Positions 16,979-27,709 of a DNA stretch of 53,107 bases are shown one piece after another. The DNA is from Candidatus Omnitrophota bacterium. Its GTDB lineage: Bacteria; Omnitrophota; Gorgyraeia; Pluralincolimonadales; Pluralincolimonadaceae. Where the stretch lies: the NCBI GenBank assembly GCA_003141835.1, contig PLNR01000005.1:1-53107 (forward strand), in the 5' to 3' direction. Under the pieces are notes generated by a model. It was not told the origin of the DNA. It searched no databases and worked only from the letters and a program-made list of their open reading frames with translations. The position numbers and the translations under genes are program-made. Within the stretch, counting starts at the first letter, position 1. Each line of letters opens with the position of its first letter.

Positions 16979-19387
16979 ATGGACTTCAAGATAACCGAAG
17001 ATAATTTCAAATTAAGCGGACAGGACATTTACGTATTCTCCGGGGAGGTCCATTACTTCAGGATAAGGCCGGAGAACTGGGCCACCCACCTAAAGAAGGC
17101 CAAGGCCGCAAACCTTAATACGGTAAGCACCTACATACCCTGGGACTGGCACGAATACGAAGAGGGGAAGTTCGATTTCTCGGGCCATACGAACCCGCAG
17201 AGGAACCTCCTCGGTTTCATAGAGTTATGCAAGAAGAATGGCTTGTACCTGATAGTCAAGCCGGGCCCTTATATCCTCGCCGAATACCTCGACCACGGCA
17301 TACCGCAGTGGCTGCTCTCATCGCACCCCGAGATACTCTCGCTCAACAGGGACGGCAAGCCTTTCAGCCATGCCCGCGTGACGCTGATGCACCCGGTCTA
17401 TTTGAAGTACGCGAGGCTGTGGTATGACAAGGTCCTCGAGATAATAAAAAATAATTCGATAACAAAGACCGGCGGGATAATACTCTCGATGCAGCTGTGC
17501 AACGAGATAGGCGTCTTCGCCTGGCTCGACAAGGAAGCCGATTACAACCCGGCCGCGCTGGACTATTACAGGAAATTCCTCTCCGAAAAATACAAGAAGA
17601 TAAACCGCCTGAATGTCCTCTATAAGTCTAAATACAAGAGCTTCTCGTCCGTGGTCCCGCCGTCGGGAAGCACGTCGAGATTGACCGAGCTCGCATCTGA
17701 CCTGGATTGGCATCTCTTCTGGCGCCATTATTATGCCGCTTACATAGAACATCTGTTAAAGGAAGCGACGAAGAGCGGCGTCCGCCTGCCGTTCACGCAC
17801 AACCTCCCGGGATGGGTCTGGGGCAGGGCGGTAGAATACCCGCTGAATATCACCATGTACCAGGATGTGGCCAAGCTGTACCCGAAGGTTTTTCTCACGG
17901 TCGACCATATCCCGGAGAACGTCTCTTACAGGAATTTCCACGACGCGGCCATAATACAGCAGTTCACAAGGGCGATCCAGGGGAACAGGGGCCCGGTTTT
18001 CGTCGCCGAAATGCAGGCCGGGACGCGCGAGCATAACGTCGTCACTTATCCCGACGAGCTGGAACTTTTTTACAAGTCCTCCATGGCATACGGCGCGGCC
18101 GGGATGAACTTCTACATGTTCTCGCAGGGGAAGAACCCCAAAGGCAAGTCCGCGGTCGGCCCGACTTTCTACTGGCAGACGCCGCTCGATTACGACGGCA
18201 AGGAGACCGCGCTTTATCCCGTAGTAAGGCGCTTCGGGAAACTCGCCTCGACATTCGGCGCGCTTGTATCAAGGGCGAAGACCGACCCGAAAGTGGCGTT
18301 GCTCTTCTATAAGCCTTATTACTATACCGAACTTACCCATAATTACGACCTGGAGAAGATGGGCCTGAGTTATAGCCCGAAGACGTTAAGGGATAATATC
18401 TTTTACGAGGGCATGGCGAAGATCCTCAAGATGGTCAATTGCGATTACGATATCCTCGACATCGAACTTACCAAGCCGAAAGACCTGGCCAAATATAAAC
18501 AGGCGTGGGTCGTCTCGCTCGAATACATGGACGCGGAGCCGCAGAAACTGCTGGCGAACTATGTCGCCGGCGGCGGACACCTGGTCATCCTGCCGAGGGT
18601 CCCGAAGTACGACCTCTCGCTGAAGCCGTGCGAGGTGCTGGGGCAATTCCTGAAAGTCGGCGAGACAGAGGAAGTCTCTCCCCGCGGCCCCACGATAGAT
18701 TTTTTTGACGTCAAGGAGATGTCCGTCCTTAACCCGGTGCAGGTCTTCAAGGAGCCTAATGCTGAACCTATGGCGCTGCTTCCCGACGGCAGCACCTGCG
18801 GTTTCGTCAAGCATTTCGGCGGCGGCTGGGCGCTGGTTGTGGGGACGGCGTTCGGGCATTCGACCGAAGAGAACATAGACGCGTATTCGCGCATCCTGAA
18901 GATGGATGATATACGCGGCAGCGCGGTCCCGACGAACGAAAAGATGATCGTCCAGGAGTCTTTCGTAGAAGACCGGGCGTTCCTCTTCATCGCGAATTAT
19001 TACAGGACCACGGAATCCGGATACATAACTTTCACCGACCCGGTCTCGAAGAACGAGAGGAAGATGCCGCATAACATGCCGCTGGTGCTCGCGGGGCTGA
19101 CCGGCCTCATCATACCGGTGAATTTCCCGGTGCATGGCAGCGCCGCGAAGATAATCTTCTCGACGTCGCAGATATTGAGCGCTTTCGAGAAGGGCGATTC
19201 CGTATTCGTGGAATTACACGGCCAGCCCGGATCGGAAGGCGAATTGACCGTCGCCATCAAGAAAAAGCCCAAGCAGGTATACGCCGACGGCAGGAAATTG
19301 GAATTTTCCTACAGGTCGGGCGAGGCGATAATACCCTTCAGGCACAGCGACGAAGGCCCTGTCCTAATGAAGATCAATTTAATCTAA
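16979..19387 (+). CDS. glycoside hydrolase family 35-like beta-galactosidase
   Basis: FSGEVHYFRIRPENW, TYIPWDWHEYEEGKFDFSG, KPGPYILAEY, LCNEIGVF, VAEMQAG. Confidence 0.85.
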   Translation: MDFKITEDNFKLSGQDIYVFSGEVHYFRIRPENWATHLKKAKAANLNTVSTYIPWDWHEYEEGKFDFSGHTNPQRNLLGFIELCKKNGLYLIVKPGPYILAEYLDHGIPQWLLSSHPEILSLNRDGKPFSHARVTLMHPVYLKYARLWYDKVLEIIKNNSITKTGGIILSMQLCNEIGVFAWLDKEADYNPAALDYYRKFLSEKYKKINRLNVLYKSKYKSFSSVVPPSGSTSRLTELASDLDWHLFWRHYYAAYIEHLLKEATKSGVRLPFTHNLPGWVWGRAVEYPLNITMYQDVAKLYPKVFLTVDHIPENVSYRNFHDAAIIQQFTRAIQGNRGPVFVAEMQAGTREHNVVTYPDELELFYKSSMAYGAAGMNFYMFSQGKNPKGKSAVGPTFYWQTPLDYDGKETALYPVVRRFGKLASTFGALVSRAKTDPKVALLFYKPYYYTELTHNYDLEKMGLSYSPKTLRDNIFYEGMAKILKMVNCDYDILDIELTKPKDLAKYKQAWVVSLEYMDAEPQKLLANYVAGGGHLVILPRVPKYDLSLKPCEVLGQFLKVGETEEVSPRGPTIDFFDVKEMSVLNPVQVFKEPNAEPMALLPDGSTCGFVKHFGGGWALVVGTAFGHSTEENIDAYSRILKMDDIRGSAVPTNEKMIVQESFVEDRAFLFIANYYRTTESGYITFTDPVSKNERKMPHNMPLVLAGLTGLIIPVNFPVHGSAAKIIFSTSQILSAFEKGDSVFVELHGQPGSEGELTVAIKKKPKQVYADGRKLEFSYRSGEAIIPFRHSDEGPVLMKINLI

Positions 19388-19392
19388 AGGAG

Positions 19393-21333
19393 ATGCAGGC
19401 GGTGAGGACCCTACCGATATTTCTTGTCTTGTCTTTTGCCTTTCTTTTCTCGCTCCCCTGTAACGCCCAGGAAGATATCCTTGTAAAGATACCCCCCCGT
19501 TCCGATATTAAAGTCGTAGCCGATTTCGACAGCGGCAAAGACCCGAACAGCATCGGCGGATACCCGTCGATGGATTTCAAAAAACCCGCTTTCCTCCAAT
19601 CCGCATACAGCAAAAAAGAAAAACACGGCGCCGCCGGTTATTCGCTTGAACTTGGATTTTATGTGCCAAAGGGCGAGGATGCTGTATGGTCGACCGGCCT
19701 CAACGAACTCGATATCAGCGCGGCAAAGGGCATATCGTTCTGGATAAAAGGCACCGAGGGTTCCGAAAAGTTCTGGATGGCGCTGGAAGATAAGGCCGGC
19801 AAGAAAGACGAAGTCAACCTGGCCGGTTACATCAAGCCGACGACCGATTGGCAGGAGATAAAAGTCCCGATAGAAAAATTCCCGTCGATCGACACGAACA
19901 GCATGGCAAAATTCAGCCTTGACTTCAAGGGCGACCCCAGTGTGATCAGCGGTAAGATATACCTGGACGATATCGCCTTCTACGGCGACCCGGAGCTATT
20001 CTTCCTGGGGTTAAAAGATAATATCGCCTATTACCCGGCAAACATCCTCGCGGACGCGCGCAAGAAGGAGCTGCTCACCAGTTCGGACAGCCAGATGCTT
20101 ATGGGGATAGCGCAGGATACATGGGGTTTCTTCAAGAACGTGGTGGACAAGAGGAGCCACCTGCCGCTCGACTGGATAGAGATGGCGCCGGAGAGGGCGA
20201 TGGGCGATTACACCTCTCCCACTAATACAGGGCTCTATTTCATAAATATAACGGCGGCTTGCGACCTTAAATTAATAACGAGGGAAGAGGCTGTCCAAAG
20301 GATATCTGACACGCTTGATGTGATGGAGAAGATGCCGCGATGGCGCGGGCTGTGGGATAATTACCATTCCACTACTAACCTGCAGGTCACGCGCCGCTAT
20401 ATCTCATCGGTCGATAACGGATGGCTTGCCGGCGGCCTTATCATAGCCAGGCAGGCTTTCGACAAGGAACTGGGCAAGCGCTGCTCGAAATTCCTGGATG
20501 AGATGGACTTCTCGGCCCTTTATAACAAGGAGCTCGGCCAGCTCAACCTCGGCTACGACAGGGAGACCGAAAAATATTCGCCTTATAATTATGGCCAGTT
20601 GAACGGCGAGGCGCGGTTCACCAGCCTCGTTGCGATAGGGAAAGGCAACGTCCCGCAGGAGCACTGGTACAAGATGGCGAGGACCTTCCCGCCTGAGATA
20701 GACTGGCAGGCGCAGAAGCCGGAGGGCAAATGGGTCAAGAAGTCAGGGGTCAAATATTTCCAGGGTTATTATACCTATAAAGGCGAAAAGATCGTCCCGA
20801 GCTGGGGCGGGAGCCTATTCGAGTTCCTGATGCCCTCGCTTATGGTTAAAGAGAAAGAGCTTGCGCCGAAAGGGCTGGGTTTGAACGACCTGAAAGGCGC
20901 CAACGCCCATATCGGGATGGCTAAAGATAAAGGATATAATGCCTGGGGGTTCTCGCCGTGCTCGACGCCTGACGGAAGCTACGGCGGGTATACCGAATTC
21001 GGCGTCGGAGGGATAGGATTTAAAGGATATAAGGACGAGGGCGTGGTCACGCCGCACGTGGTTTTCCTCTCCCTTACTTTTGTGCCGGATGAAGCGATCT
21101 CGAATATCAGGAGACTCCTTTATTATTACAATATATACGGCGAGTTCGGGATGTATGATGCCGTGAACGTGAAGAGCGGGAAGGTCTCTTACAGGTATCT
21201 TGCGCTCGACCAGGGCATGATACTCCCCTCCATAGATAACTACCTGAATAACGGCGCGATAAGGGAGCGTTTCCACAAGGACCCGGTAGCCAAGAGGACG
21301 GAAAAGCTCTTAAACGAGGATTTTTTCGAATAG
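19393..21333 (+). CDS. exported protein: N-terminal CBM-like domain + C-terminal glucoamylase-like (PF10091/GH144-type) domain
   Basis: VVADFDSGKDPNSIGGYPS...; then PERAMGDYTSPTNTGLYF, GLWDNYHSTTNLQ, SVDNGWLAGGL, WGGSLFEFLMPSL, NAWGFSPC. Confidence 0.75.
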   Translation: MQAVRTLPIFLVLSFAFLFSLPCNAQEDILVKIPPRSDIKVVADFDSGKDPNSIGGYPSMDFKKPAFLQSAYSKKEKHGAAGYSLELGFYVPKGEDAVWSTGLNELDISAAKGISFWIKGTEGSEKFWMALEDKAGKKDEVNLAGYIKPTTDWQEIKVPIEKFPSIDTNSMAKFSLDFKGDPSVISGKIYLDDIAFYGDPELFFLGLKDNIAYYPANILADARKKELLTSSDSQMLMGIAQDTWGFFKNVVDKRSHLPLDWIEMAPERAMGDYTSPTNTGLYFINITAACDLKLITREEAVQRISDTLDVMEKMPRWRGLWDNYHSTTNLQVTRRYISSVDNGWLAGGLIIARQAFDKELGKRCSKFLDEMDFSALYNKELGQLNLGYDRETEKYSPYNYGQLNGEARFTSLVAIGKGNVPQEHWYKMARTFPPEIDWQAQKPEGKWVKKSGVKYFQGYYTYKGEKIVPSWGGSLFEFLMPSLMVKEKELAPKGLGLNDLKGANAHIGMAKDKGYNAWGFSPCSTPDGSYGGYTEFGVGGIGFKGYKDEGVVTPHVVFLSLTFVPDEAISNIRRLLYYYNIYGEFGMYDAVNVKSGKVSYRYLALDQGMILPSIDNYLNNGAIRERFHKDPVAKRTEKLLNEDFFE

Positions 21334-21346
21334 AGAGGGTTTAGCC

Positions 21347-22582
21347 ATGAGGACCACCAAGGCAAACAGCGTATTGGCGACCGACAGGATCCTGTCCGAT
21401 AAACAGAGGAAGAACCTCTCCATCCTTGAGCTTGTCGTAAAGCACGGCCCCATATCGAGGACCGAGATCTCGCGCCAGACCGGCCTCAATATCGTCACTA
21501 TCTCCAATTACATAAATGAGTTCATAGAGGCCGACCTCGCCGTAGAGAAAGGTTTCGACGTTTCCACCGGCGGCAGGCGCCCGACGCTCGTGGAGCTCAA
21601 CCCTAAATTCGGTTATATAATCGGCGTCGGCCTGACCGCCCTGAATATCGTGGGGATCCTTGTCGACCCCAAGATGCAGGTCGTCTGCGAGGTCAAGAAG
21701 GAGCGGCCCGCCGATAACAGCGAGGTGATAATCGGCAAGCTCGTCGAGACGGTCGAGGAGGTCCTCGCCAGATCGAAGATCGAGCCTGAGAAGATAAAAG
21801 GCTTAGGGATAGGCATACCCGGCGTCATAGACGTCGAGGGGCAGACGATAAGATGGCTCGGAGCGATGGGCCTTTCGATGGTATCCATATCCGGCGTGTC
21901 CCTTAAGGACATATTCGAGAAGGAATTTGACATACCCACACTGGTCGAGCATGACGCGGCGTGCGCCGTCTTCGGCGAGCGCTGGTTCGGTTTTGAGTCG
22001 GGGATAAAGGATATGATCTATATGTACACCGGCGTCGGCTGCGGGCTGATAATAAACGGCCAGATATACAGGGGATCGAACGGATCGGCCGGGGAAGTGG
22101 GTATCTTCAATACCGCCGTGCCTGACCCCGAGGCGAGAAGGCGCGAATCCCTCACCCTTGGCACATGGGAGCTCGACCTCGGTATCGGGTATTACGCAAG
22201 GGAAGAGATGAAAAAAGGGACGAAGTCGAGGATATTCGAATTGGCAGGGAACGATCAGGGCAAGATAAATCTTAATTTGGTGATAGAGGCGTCCAAGGCC
22301 GGGGATAAACTCGCCAGCGAGCTGCTCGAGAATGCCGGCAACCAGCTGGGGAAGAAGGTGGCGTTCCTCGTCAACCTCCTCAATCCCGAGGTTGTGGTGA
22401 TCGGAGGGGGGGTCGAGCAGGCCGGCTCGATATTCATGGATTCGGCGAAGAGGACAGTCCATTCCTGGGCGCGCGAAGAGAATATAAGGAATTTAAAGAT
22501 AGTTCCTGCCAGGCTGGGGGAAAATGCCGTCGCGATGGGCGCGGCCTGCCTCGTCTTGCAGAGGATATTCACGAATGCCTAA
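21347..22582 (+). CDS. ROK-family transcriptional regulator
   Basis: N-terminal wHTH (ISRTEISRQTGLNIVTISNYINEF), ROK domain (GLGIGIPGVID, EHDAACAVFGERWFG, GSAGEVG). Confidence 0.9.
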   Translation: MRTTKANSVLATDRILSDKQRKNLSILELVVKHGPISRTEISRQTGLNIVTISNYINEFIEADLAVEKGFDVSTGGRRPTLVELNPKFGYIIGVGLTALNIVGILVDPKMQVVCEVKKERPADNSEVIIGKLVETVEEVLARSKIEPEKIKGLGIGIPGVIDVEGQTIRWLGAMGLSMVSISGVSLKDIFEKEFDIPTLVEHDAACAVFGERWFGFESGIKDMIYMYTGVGCGLIINGQIYRGSNGSAGEVGIFNTAVPDPEARRRESLTLGTWELDLGIGYYAREEMKKGTKSRIFELAGNDQGKINLNLVIEASKAGDKLASELLENAGNQLGKKVAFLVNLLNPEVVVIGGGVEQAGSIFMDSAKRTVHSWAREENIRNLKIVPARLGENAVAMGAACLVLQRIFTNA

Positions 22583-22620
22583 AAAACGCAAGCATCAGGC
22601 AAAACGCAGGAGGCACTGGG

Positions 22621-23922
22621 ATGAAGGGATTTAACAGGTTGTTGGCGTTTTTTGTCGTAATGGTTTTCGCGTTGCAGATCACGGGTTGCGGCGGGACCGG
22701 CGAAGGGGCCGGTAAACCCAGGAAGGTGCCGATAAAAGTCGCTTTCTGGGGCAGCCCGGAAGAGATAGAGATACTCAACGCGACGATAAAGGACTGGCAG
22801 AAGACACGCCCGGATATCGAGGTAAAGGTCGAGCATATACCGTTCGGGAGCTATGTCAGCAAGATACTTACCGAGATCGCCGGAAGGTCGGCGCCGGATA
22901 TCATCGCCTCAGAAGTCAATATGTTCGCATCTTTCGCGGATAAGGACGTCTTCGTCGATCTCAAGCCTTTCATAGATAAGGACAAATCGTTCAATTTCGG
23001 GGATTTCTTCCCGGAGGTCGTGGACAGGTATACGGTCAACGGAAAGATCCTCGGCATCCCCCGTGATACTGCGCCGATGGCGTGCATATATTATAACAAG
23101 AGACTTTTCGACGAAGCGGGCGTGCCCTATCCCACCGATGACTGGGATTGGAGCGGCCTTCTTGACAAGGCGCAGAAACTTACCAAGGTCGATAAAGAGG
23201 GCAAGGTGATCCAGTACGGCTTCTACAGCGACATGTGGCCTAACTTTGTCCTTTCCGCGGGCGGTAAGATCGTCAACGACGTAAAGCACCCCACGAAATG
23301 CCTCCTGAATTCCCCGGAATCAATAGAGGGCTTGCAGTTTTTGGTCGATCTCTCGCTTAAATATAAGGTATCGCCCACTTCAAATACGTTCCGCAACCTC
23401 GGCCTCGGCGTCATCCAGATGTTCATGATGCAGAGGGTGGCGATGTTCCATTCGGGCATATGGGAGACTCCTGTAGTCGGGAAGACGAAGGATTTTAGTT
23501 GGGATGTCGCGATGTTCCCGAAGGGCCCGACCGGCATAAGGAGATTCGCGACCGGCGGGACCGCGTACAGCATATTGAACACCACGAAACATCCCGAGCA
23601 GGCCTGGGAGGTGTTGAAGGCGTTAAGCGGCGACGAAGGCCAGATAATACTTGCCGAGTCCGGGCTCGCGCAGCCGGCGAACAAGAAGATCGCGGAAAGC
23701 GAACATTTCGCCGGGAGCAACAAGCCGCCGCTCAACAAGAAGATGCTGAACGAGGCGGTAAAATACTGCGTCTACGACCCCTTCAACTCCAAGTGGCGCG
23801 AGATACGCGACCTGTACATAAACCCGGAATTCGACCTGATGTTCAACGGGCTTAAACCGGTGAAGGAATCGGTCGACGCGATAGTGCCGAAAGCCAATGA
23901 ACTGTTAAAGGAAGGAAAGTAG
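22621..23922 (+). CDS. ABC transporter sugar-binding lipoprotein (SBP family 1)
   Basis: Lipobox LQITGCGG; VAFWGSPEEIEILNATIKDWQKTRPDIEVKVEHIPFGSY. Confidence 0.9.
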   Translation: MKGFNRLLAFFVVMVFALQITGCGGTGEGAGKPRKVPIKVAFWGSPEEIEILNATIKDWQKTRPDIEVKVEHIPFGSYVSKILTEIAGRSAPDIIASEVNMFASFADKDVFVDLKPFIDKDKSFNFGDFFPEVVDRYTVNGKILGIPRDTAPMACIYYNKRLFDEAGVPYPTDDWDWSGLLDKAQKLTKVDKEGKVIQYGFYSDMWPNFVLSAGGKIVNDVKHPTKCLLNSPESIEGLQFLVDLSLKYKVSPTSNTFRNLGLGVIQMFMMQRVAMFHSGIWETPVVGKTKDFSWDVAMFPKGPTGIRRFATGGTAYSILNTTKHPEQAWEVLKALSGDEGQIILAESGLAQPANKKIAESEHFAGSNKPPLNKKMLNEAVKYCVYDPFNSKWREIRDLYINPEFDLMFNGLKPVKESVDAIVPKANELLKEGK

Positions 23923-23931
23923 AGCGAGAAA

Positions 23932-26301
23932 ATGAAATTCCAGACTGACTACGGTTATTTCACCGATGACGGCAAGGAATATGTGATAACCCGGCCCGAT
24001 ACCCCGCGGCCGTGGGCAAACGTGATCTCCAACGGTTCGTATTCGCTCGTGATATCCCAGACCGGTTCGGGTTTCTCGTGGTGGGAGAACTCTAACCTCG
24101 CCAGGCTTACCAGGTGGGAACAGGACCTGGTCAAGGACGAGTGGGGCAAATACCTTTATATAAAGGACAGGGATAGCGGTGATTTCTGGTCCCTGGGATG
24201 GAAACCCGTATGCCGCGATTTCGACAGCTATGAATGCCGCCACGGAATGGGCTATACCGTCCTGTCTAACAAATACATGGGCATAGCCTCCTCCATGACC
24301 GTTTTTGTCCCGCGCGAAGAGCCGGTCGAGATATGGAAGGTCACTTTAAAGAACGAATCAGGCACCGTAAGGCCGCTGTCGCTTTTTTCGTATTTTGAAT
24401 GGCTTCTCGGCAACAAGGACGACTCCCACAGGGAGTTCCACAAGACCTTTATCGGCACGTCATACGAAAAAGGGGTACACGCGCTTTACGGCGAGAAGAG
24501 GAAAGAGCTGAGGCTCCCCGGTTCGATAATGGGCGAGTACCCGTGTACCGCGTTCTTCGCCTCGTCGGTCGAGCCGGAGTTCTACGAAGGCGAGAAGGAA
24601 AATTTTATCGGGATGTACCGCTCGCTCGCTGATCCGCTCGCGGTCGAGAAGGGCTCTCTCACGAATACCACCGGCAGGTGGAACGACTCGATAGCCAGCC
24701 TCCACGTCAACGTCGACCTGAACCCGGGCGAGAGCAAGGAGATCATATTTATCCTGGGCTTAAGCCAGGGCAAGGCAAAGGACGCGAAGATAATAAAGAA
24801 ATATTTCGACGTCAATAACGCGAACGCCGCGCTTACCGAGGTCAAGAAATACTGGGGAAAGATGCTCTCCGGCCTTACGGTAAATACGCCGGACGACGCG
24901 CTTAACCTTATGACGAACACCTGGCTCAAATACCAGGCGATATCAGGCAGGATCTGGGCCCGCGCCGCCTATTACCAGTCGAGCGGCGCGTACGGTTTCA
25001 GGGACCAGCTCCAGGACAGCCAGATATTCCTTCCTTTGGATACGTCGCTCACCAGGAAACAGATACTTTTGCATGCGGCGCACCAGTTCAAGGACGGCAC
25101 AGTCTATCACTGGTGGCATACGCTCGCCGAATGGGGCCCGAGGACGAAGAAGGTGGACGACCTGCTCTGGCTCGTATTCGTTACGTTGAGTTATATAGAA
25201 GAGACCGCTGATTACGGCATACTGAGGCAGAAAGTCAAATTCGTGGACGGCGGAAGCGCCACGCTCCTCGACCATTGCGAACGCTCGATAAAGAAGGTGC
25301 TGTCGAGGTTCTCGAAACGCGGGTTGCCGCTGATAGGCGAGGGCGACTGGAACGACGGCATGAACTTCGTAGGCGTGAAGTTCAAGGGCGAGTCGGTCTG
25401 GATGGCGCATTTCTTCGCCGACATATTGAAGAGGTGGTCTGAGGAGGTCCTCTCCAGCAAAAAAGTTGGCAGGAAAGCCGACGCGAAAAAATATATCAGG
25501 AAGTTCGAAGACCTCAAGAAGGCGATCAATAAGTACGCATGGGACGGCGAATGGTACTGGCGCGCGACCTGCGACGACGGTTCCCTTGTGGGAAGCTCCA
25601 AATGCAGAGAGGGCAAGATATTCCTTAACGCGCAGATCTGGGCCGTCATCGCCGGGACAGGCACCGAAGAGCGCATAAAGAAGGCCCTGGCTTCCTGCTC
25701 GAAATATATTTACAGGGACTACGGCGCAATATTGCTTTATCCCGCGTTCTCCGAGCCTAACGAGAAGATAGGTTATATCAGCCGCTACGCGGCCGGCGTA
25801 AGGGAGAACGGAGGGGTCTATACCCACGCCGCGACCTGGGCTGTCATCGCAGAATGCATGAGAAAGGACGCGGATACCGCCTTTGACCTTTACAGCAAGA
25901 TATGCCCTCCGAACAGGAGTAAAGATATAGACCATTACAAGGCCGAGCCTTATGTCACCCCGGGCAACACCGACGGCCCGGATTCCGTGAATTACGGCAG
26001 GGGGAGCTGGACCTGGTATACGGGTTCGGCGGCCTGGCTTTGCAGGGTTGCGACAAACTGGATCCTCGGCGTCAGGCCGGTCCCTGAGGGGCTCCTCATA
26101 GACCCGTGCATCCCCAAGGAATGGAACGGGTTCGAGATGACGCGCAAGTTCAGGGGAGCCACCTACAAAATAATCATTTCAAACGCTTCACACGTCTCGC
26201 ACGGCATAAAAGAGATAAAGCTGGACGGCAAAAAGCTGGACGGCAATATCGTGCCGCCGCTCAGGGACAAGAAGATCCACCTGGTGGAAGCGTCTCTTTA
26301 A
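23932..26301 (+). CDS. GH94-family glycoside phosphorylase (cellobiose-phosphorylase-like)
   Basis: NVISNGSYSLVISQTGSGFSWWENS, FRDQLQDSQ, GEGDWNDGMN, VTPGNTDGPDSVNYGRGSWTWYTGSAAWL. Confidence 0.9.
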   Translation: MKFQTDYGYFTDDGKEYVITRPDTPRPWANVISNGSYSLVISQTGSGFSWWENSNLARLTRWEQDLVKDEWGKYLYIKDRDSGDFWSLGWKPVCRDFDSYECRHGMGYTVLSNKYMGIASSMTVFVPREEPVEIWKVTLKNESGTVRPLSLFSYFEWLLGNKDDSHREFHKTFIGTSYEKGVHALYGEKRKELRLPGSIMGEYPCTAFFASSVEPEFYEGEKENFIGMYRSLADPLAVEKGSLTNTTGRWNDSIASLHVNVDLNPGESKEIIFILGLSQGKAKDAKIIKKYFDVNNANAALTEVKKYWGKMLSGLTVNTPDDALNLMTNTWLKYQAISGRIWARAAYYQSSGAYGFRDQLQDSQIFLPLDTSLTRKQILLHAAHQFKDGTVYHWWHTLAEWGPRTKKVDDLLWLVFVTLSYIEETADYGILRQKVKFVDGGSATLLDHCERSIKKVLSRFSKRGLPLIGEGDWNDGMNFVGVKFKGESVWMAHFFADILKRWSEEVLSSKKVGRKADAKKYIRKFEDLKKAINKYAWDGEWYWRATCDDGSLVGSSKCREGKIFLNAQIWAVIAGTGTEERIKKALASCSKYIYRDYGAILLYPAFSEPNEKIGYISRYAAGVRENGGVYTHAATWAVIAECMRKDADTAFDLYSKICPPNRSKDIDHYKAEPYVTPGNTDGPDSVNYGRGSWTWYTGSAAWLCRVATNWILGVRPVPEGLLIDPCIPKEWNGFEMTRKFRGATYKIIISNASHVSHGIKEIKLDGKKLDGNIVPPLRDKKIHLVEASL

Positions 26302-26308
26302 GAGAGAG

Positions 26309-27709
26309 TTGATGAAAAAACTCGTCGTTTTGATATTCGCCGCGATTTTAGCCTTCCAATCGGCCGGTTGCGCCAACAAAGGGGAAAATCTCGATACGGT
26401 AAAGGTGGTTTACTGGGAAAAGTGGACCGGCTTCGAGGCCGACGCCATGCAGGCGGTCATAGACCTTTTTAATTCCAGGAAATTCACCAATAAGGACGGC
26501 AAGGTCATACATGTCGAGATGAGCGTGGTGAGCGAACTCGACAGGCGGCTGCTTACGGCGGCCGCCGGAGGGAACCCGCCTGATGTAGCCGGCGTCTGGA
26601 CATGGCTTGTCACCGCATACGCGGAAAAAGGGGCGCTTACCTGCATCGATGATTACCTCCGCGAAGCGAACATCACCGAAGACAGCTATCTGCCCGTCTT
26701 CTGGGAGATATGCAGGTACAAGGGAAAGATGTGGGGCCTCCCGTCCACGCCCGGGTCCGCAGCGCTGCACTGGAACAAAAGGCTCTTCAGGGAAGCCGGC
26801 CTCGACCCGAATACCCCTCCGAGGACTATCCAGGAGCTCGACATAATGGCGGAAAAACTGACCCTCGTCAAATTGCCGGGCCAGGATAGCCCCATATCGT
26901 TTTACGAATTGAAAAGCAGGACGAATTATAAGGACCAACTTGCCCAGGGCAGGATAATACAGATGGGCTTCCTCCCGTCCGAGCCCGGATGGTGGCCGTG
27001 GTCGTGGGGCTATTGGTTCGGCGGGAAATTATGGGACGGGAAGGGGACGGTAACGACCGATGAGCCGGGGAACATAAAGGCTTACGAATGGGTCAGGTCC
27101 TATTCGGAAAAATTCGGCGTTGATAACATAAAAAAATTTTCGAGCAGCTTCGGCGTCTTCTCCTCGCCGCAAAACGCCTTCCTCTCCTCAAAAGTGGCCA
27201 TGATCGTGCAGGGCGTATGGATGTATAATTTCATAGACAAGTATGCCGCGGGAATGGATTGGGCCGCGGCCCCGTTCCCGTCGGATGAGGGCAGGTTAAA
27301 GGACGTAGCTTACGTCGAAGCGGACGTCCTCGTCATGCCGAGGGGCGCGAAACACCCGGCCGAGGCGTTCAAGTTCATAAGTTTCGTCAATACCCAGGAA
27401 GCAATGGAGCTGTTGTGCGAAGGGCAGGTGAAGTTTACTCCGCTTAAAAATGTAAGCGAAGGTTTTTATGCCAGGAACAAGAATCCGTATATCCGCGTAT
27501 TCAGGTCGCTGGCCGAGAGCCCGAACGCCTTTATTACGCCAAAGATGATAATATGGCAGGAGTACCAGCGCGAGATGAGTTTCGCCTACGAATTAGTACG
27601 GGATCTGAAGGCCGCGCCTAAAGATGCGTTGGCTGAGGTAAAAAAAGTGATGCAAAGAAGGCTGGAGAGGGAACTAAAGATGGCGGAGAGGGCCGAGGGA
27701 AAGAAATGA
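26309..27709 (+). CDS. ABC transporter sugar-binding lipoprotein (SBP family 1)
   Basis: Lipobox FQSAGCAN; KVVYWEKWTGFEADAMQAVIDLFNS; overlaps permease start. Confidence 0.9.
   Translation: MMKKLVVLIFAAILAFQSAGCANKGENLDTVKVVYWEKWTGFEADAMQAVIDLFNSRKFTNKDGKVIHVEMSVVSELDRRLLTAAAGGNPPDVAGVWTWLVTAYAEKGALTCIDDYLREANITEDSYLPVFWEICRYKGKMWGLPSTPGSAALHWNKRLFREAGLDPNTPPRTIQELDIMAEKLTLVKLPGQDSPISFYELKSRTNYKDQLAQGRIIQMGFLPSEPGWWPWSWGYWFGGKLWDGKGTVTTDEPGNIKAYEWVRSYSEKFGVDNIKKFSSSFGVFSSPQNAFLSSKVAMIVQGVWMYNFIDKYAAGMDWAAAPFPSDEGRLKDVAYVEADVLVMPRGAKHPAEAFKFISFVNTQEAMELLCEGQVKFTPLKNVSEGFYARNKNPYIRVFRSLAESPNAFITPKMIIWQEYQREMSFAYELVRDLKAAPKDALAEVKKVMQRRLERELKMAERAEGKK

Noticed and set aside
24943-25935. 330-aa minus-strand ORF
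   Set aside because: Antisense shadow of the GH94 gene; no recognisable motifs, typical of GC-biased third positions.
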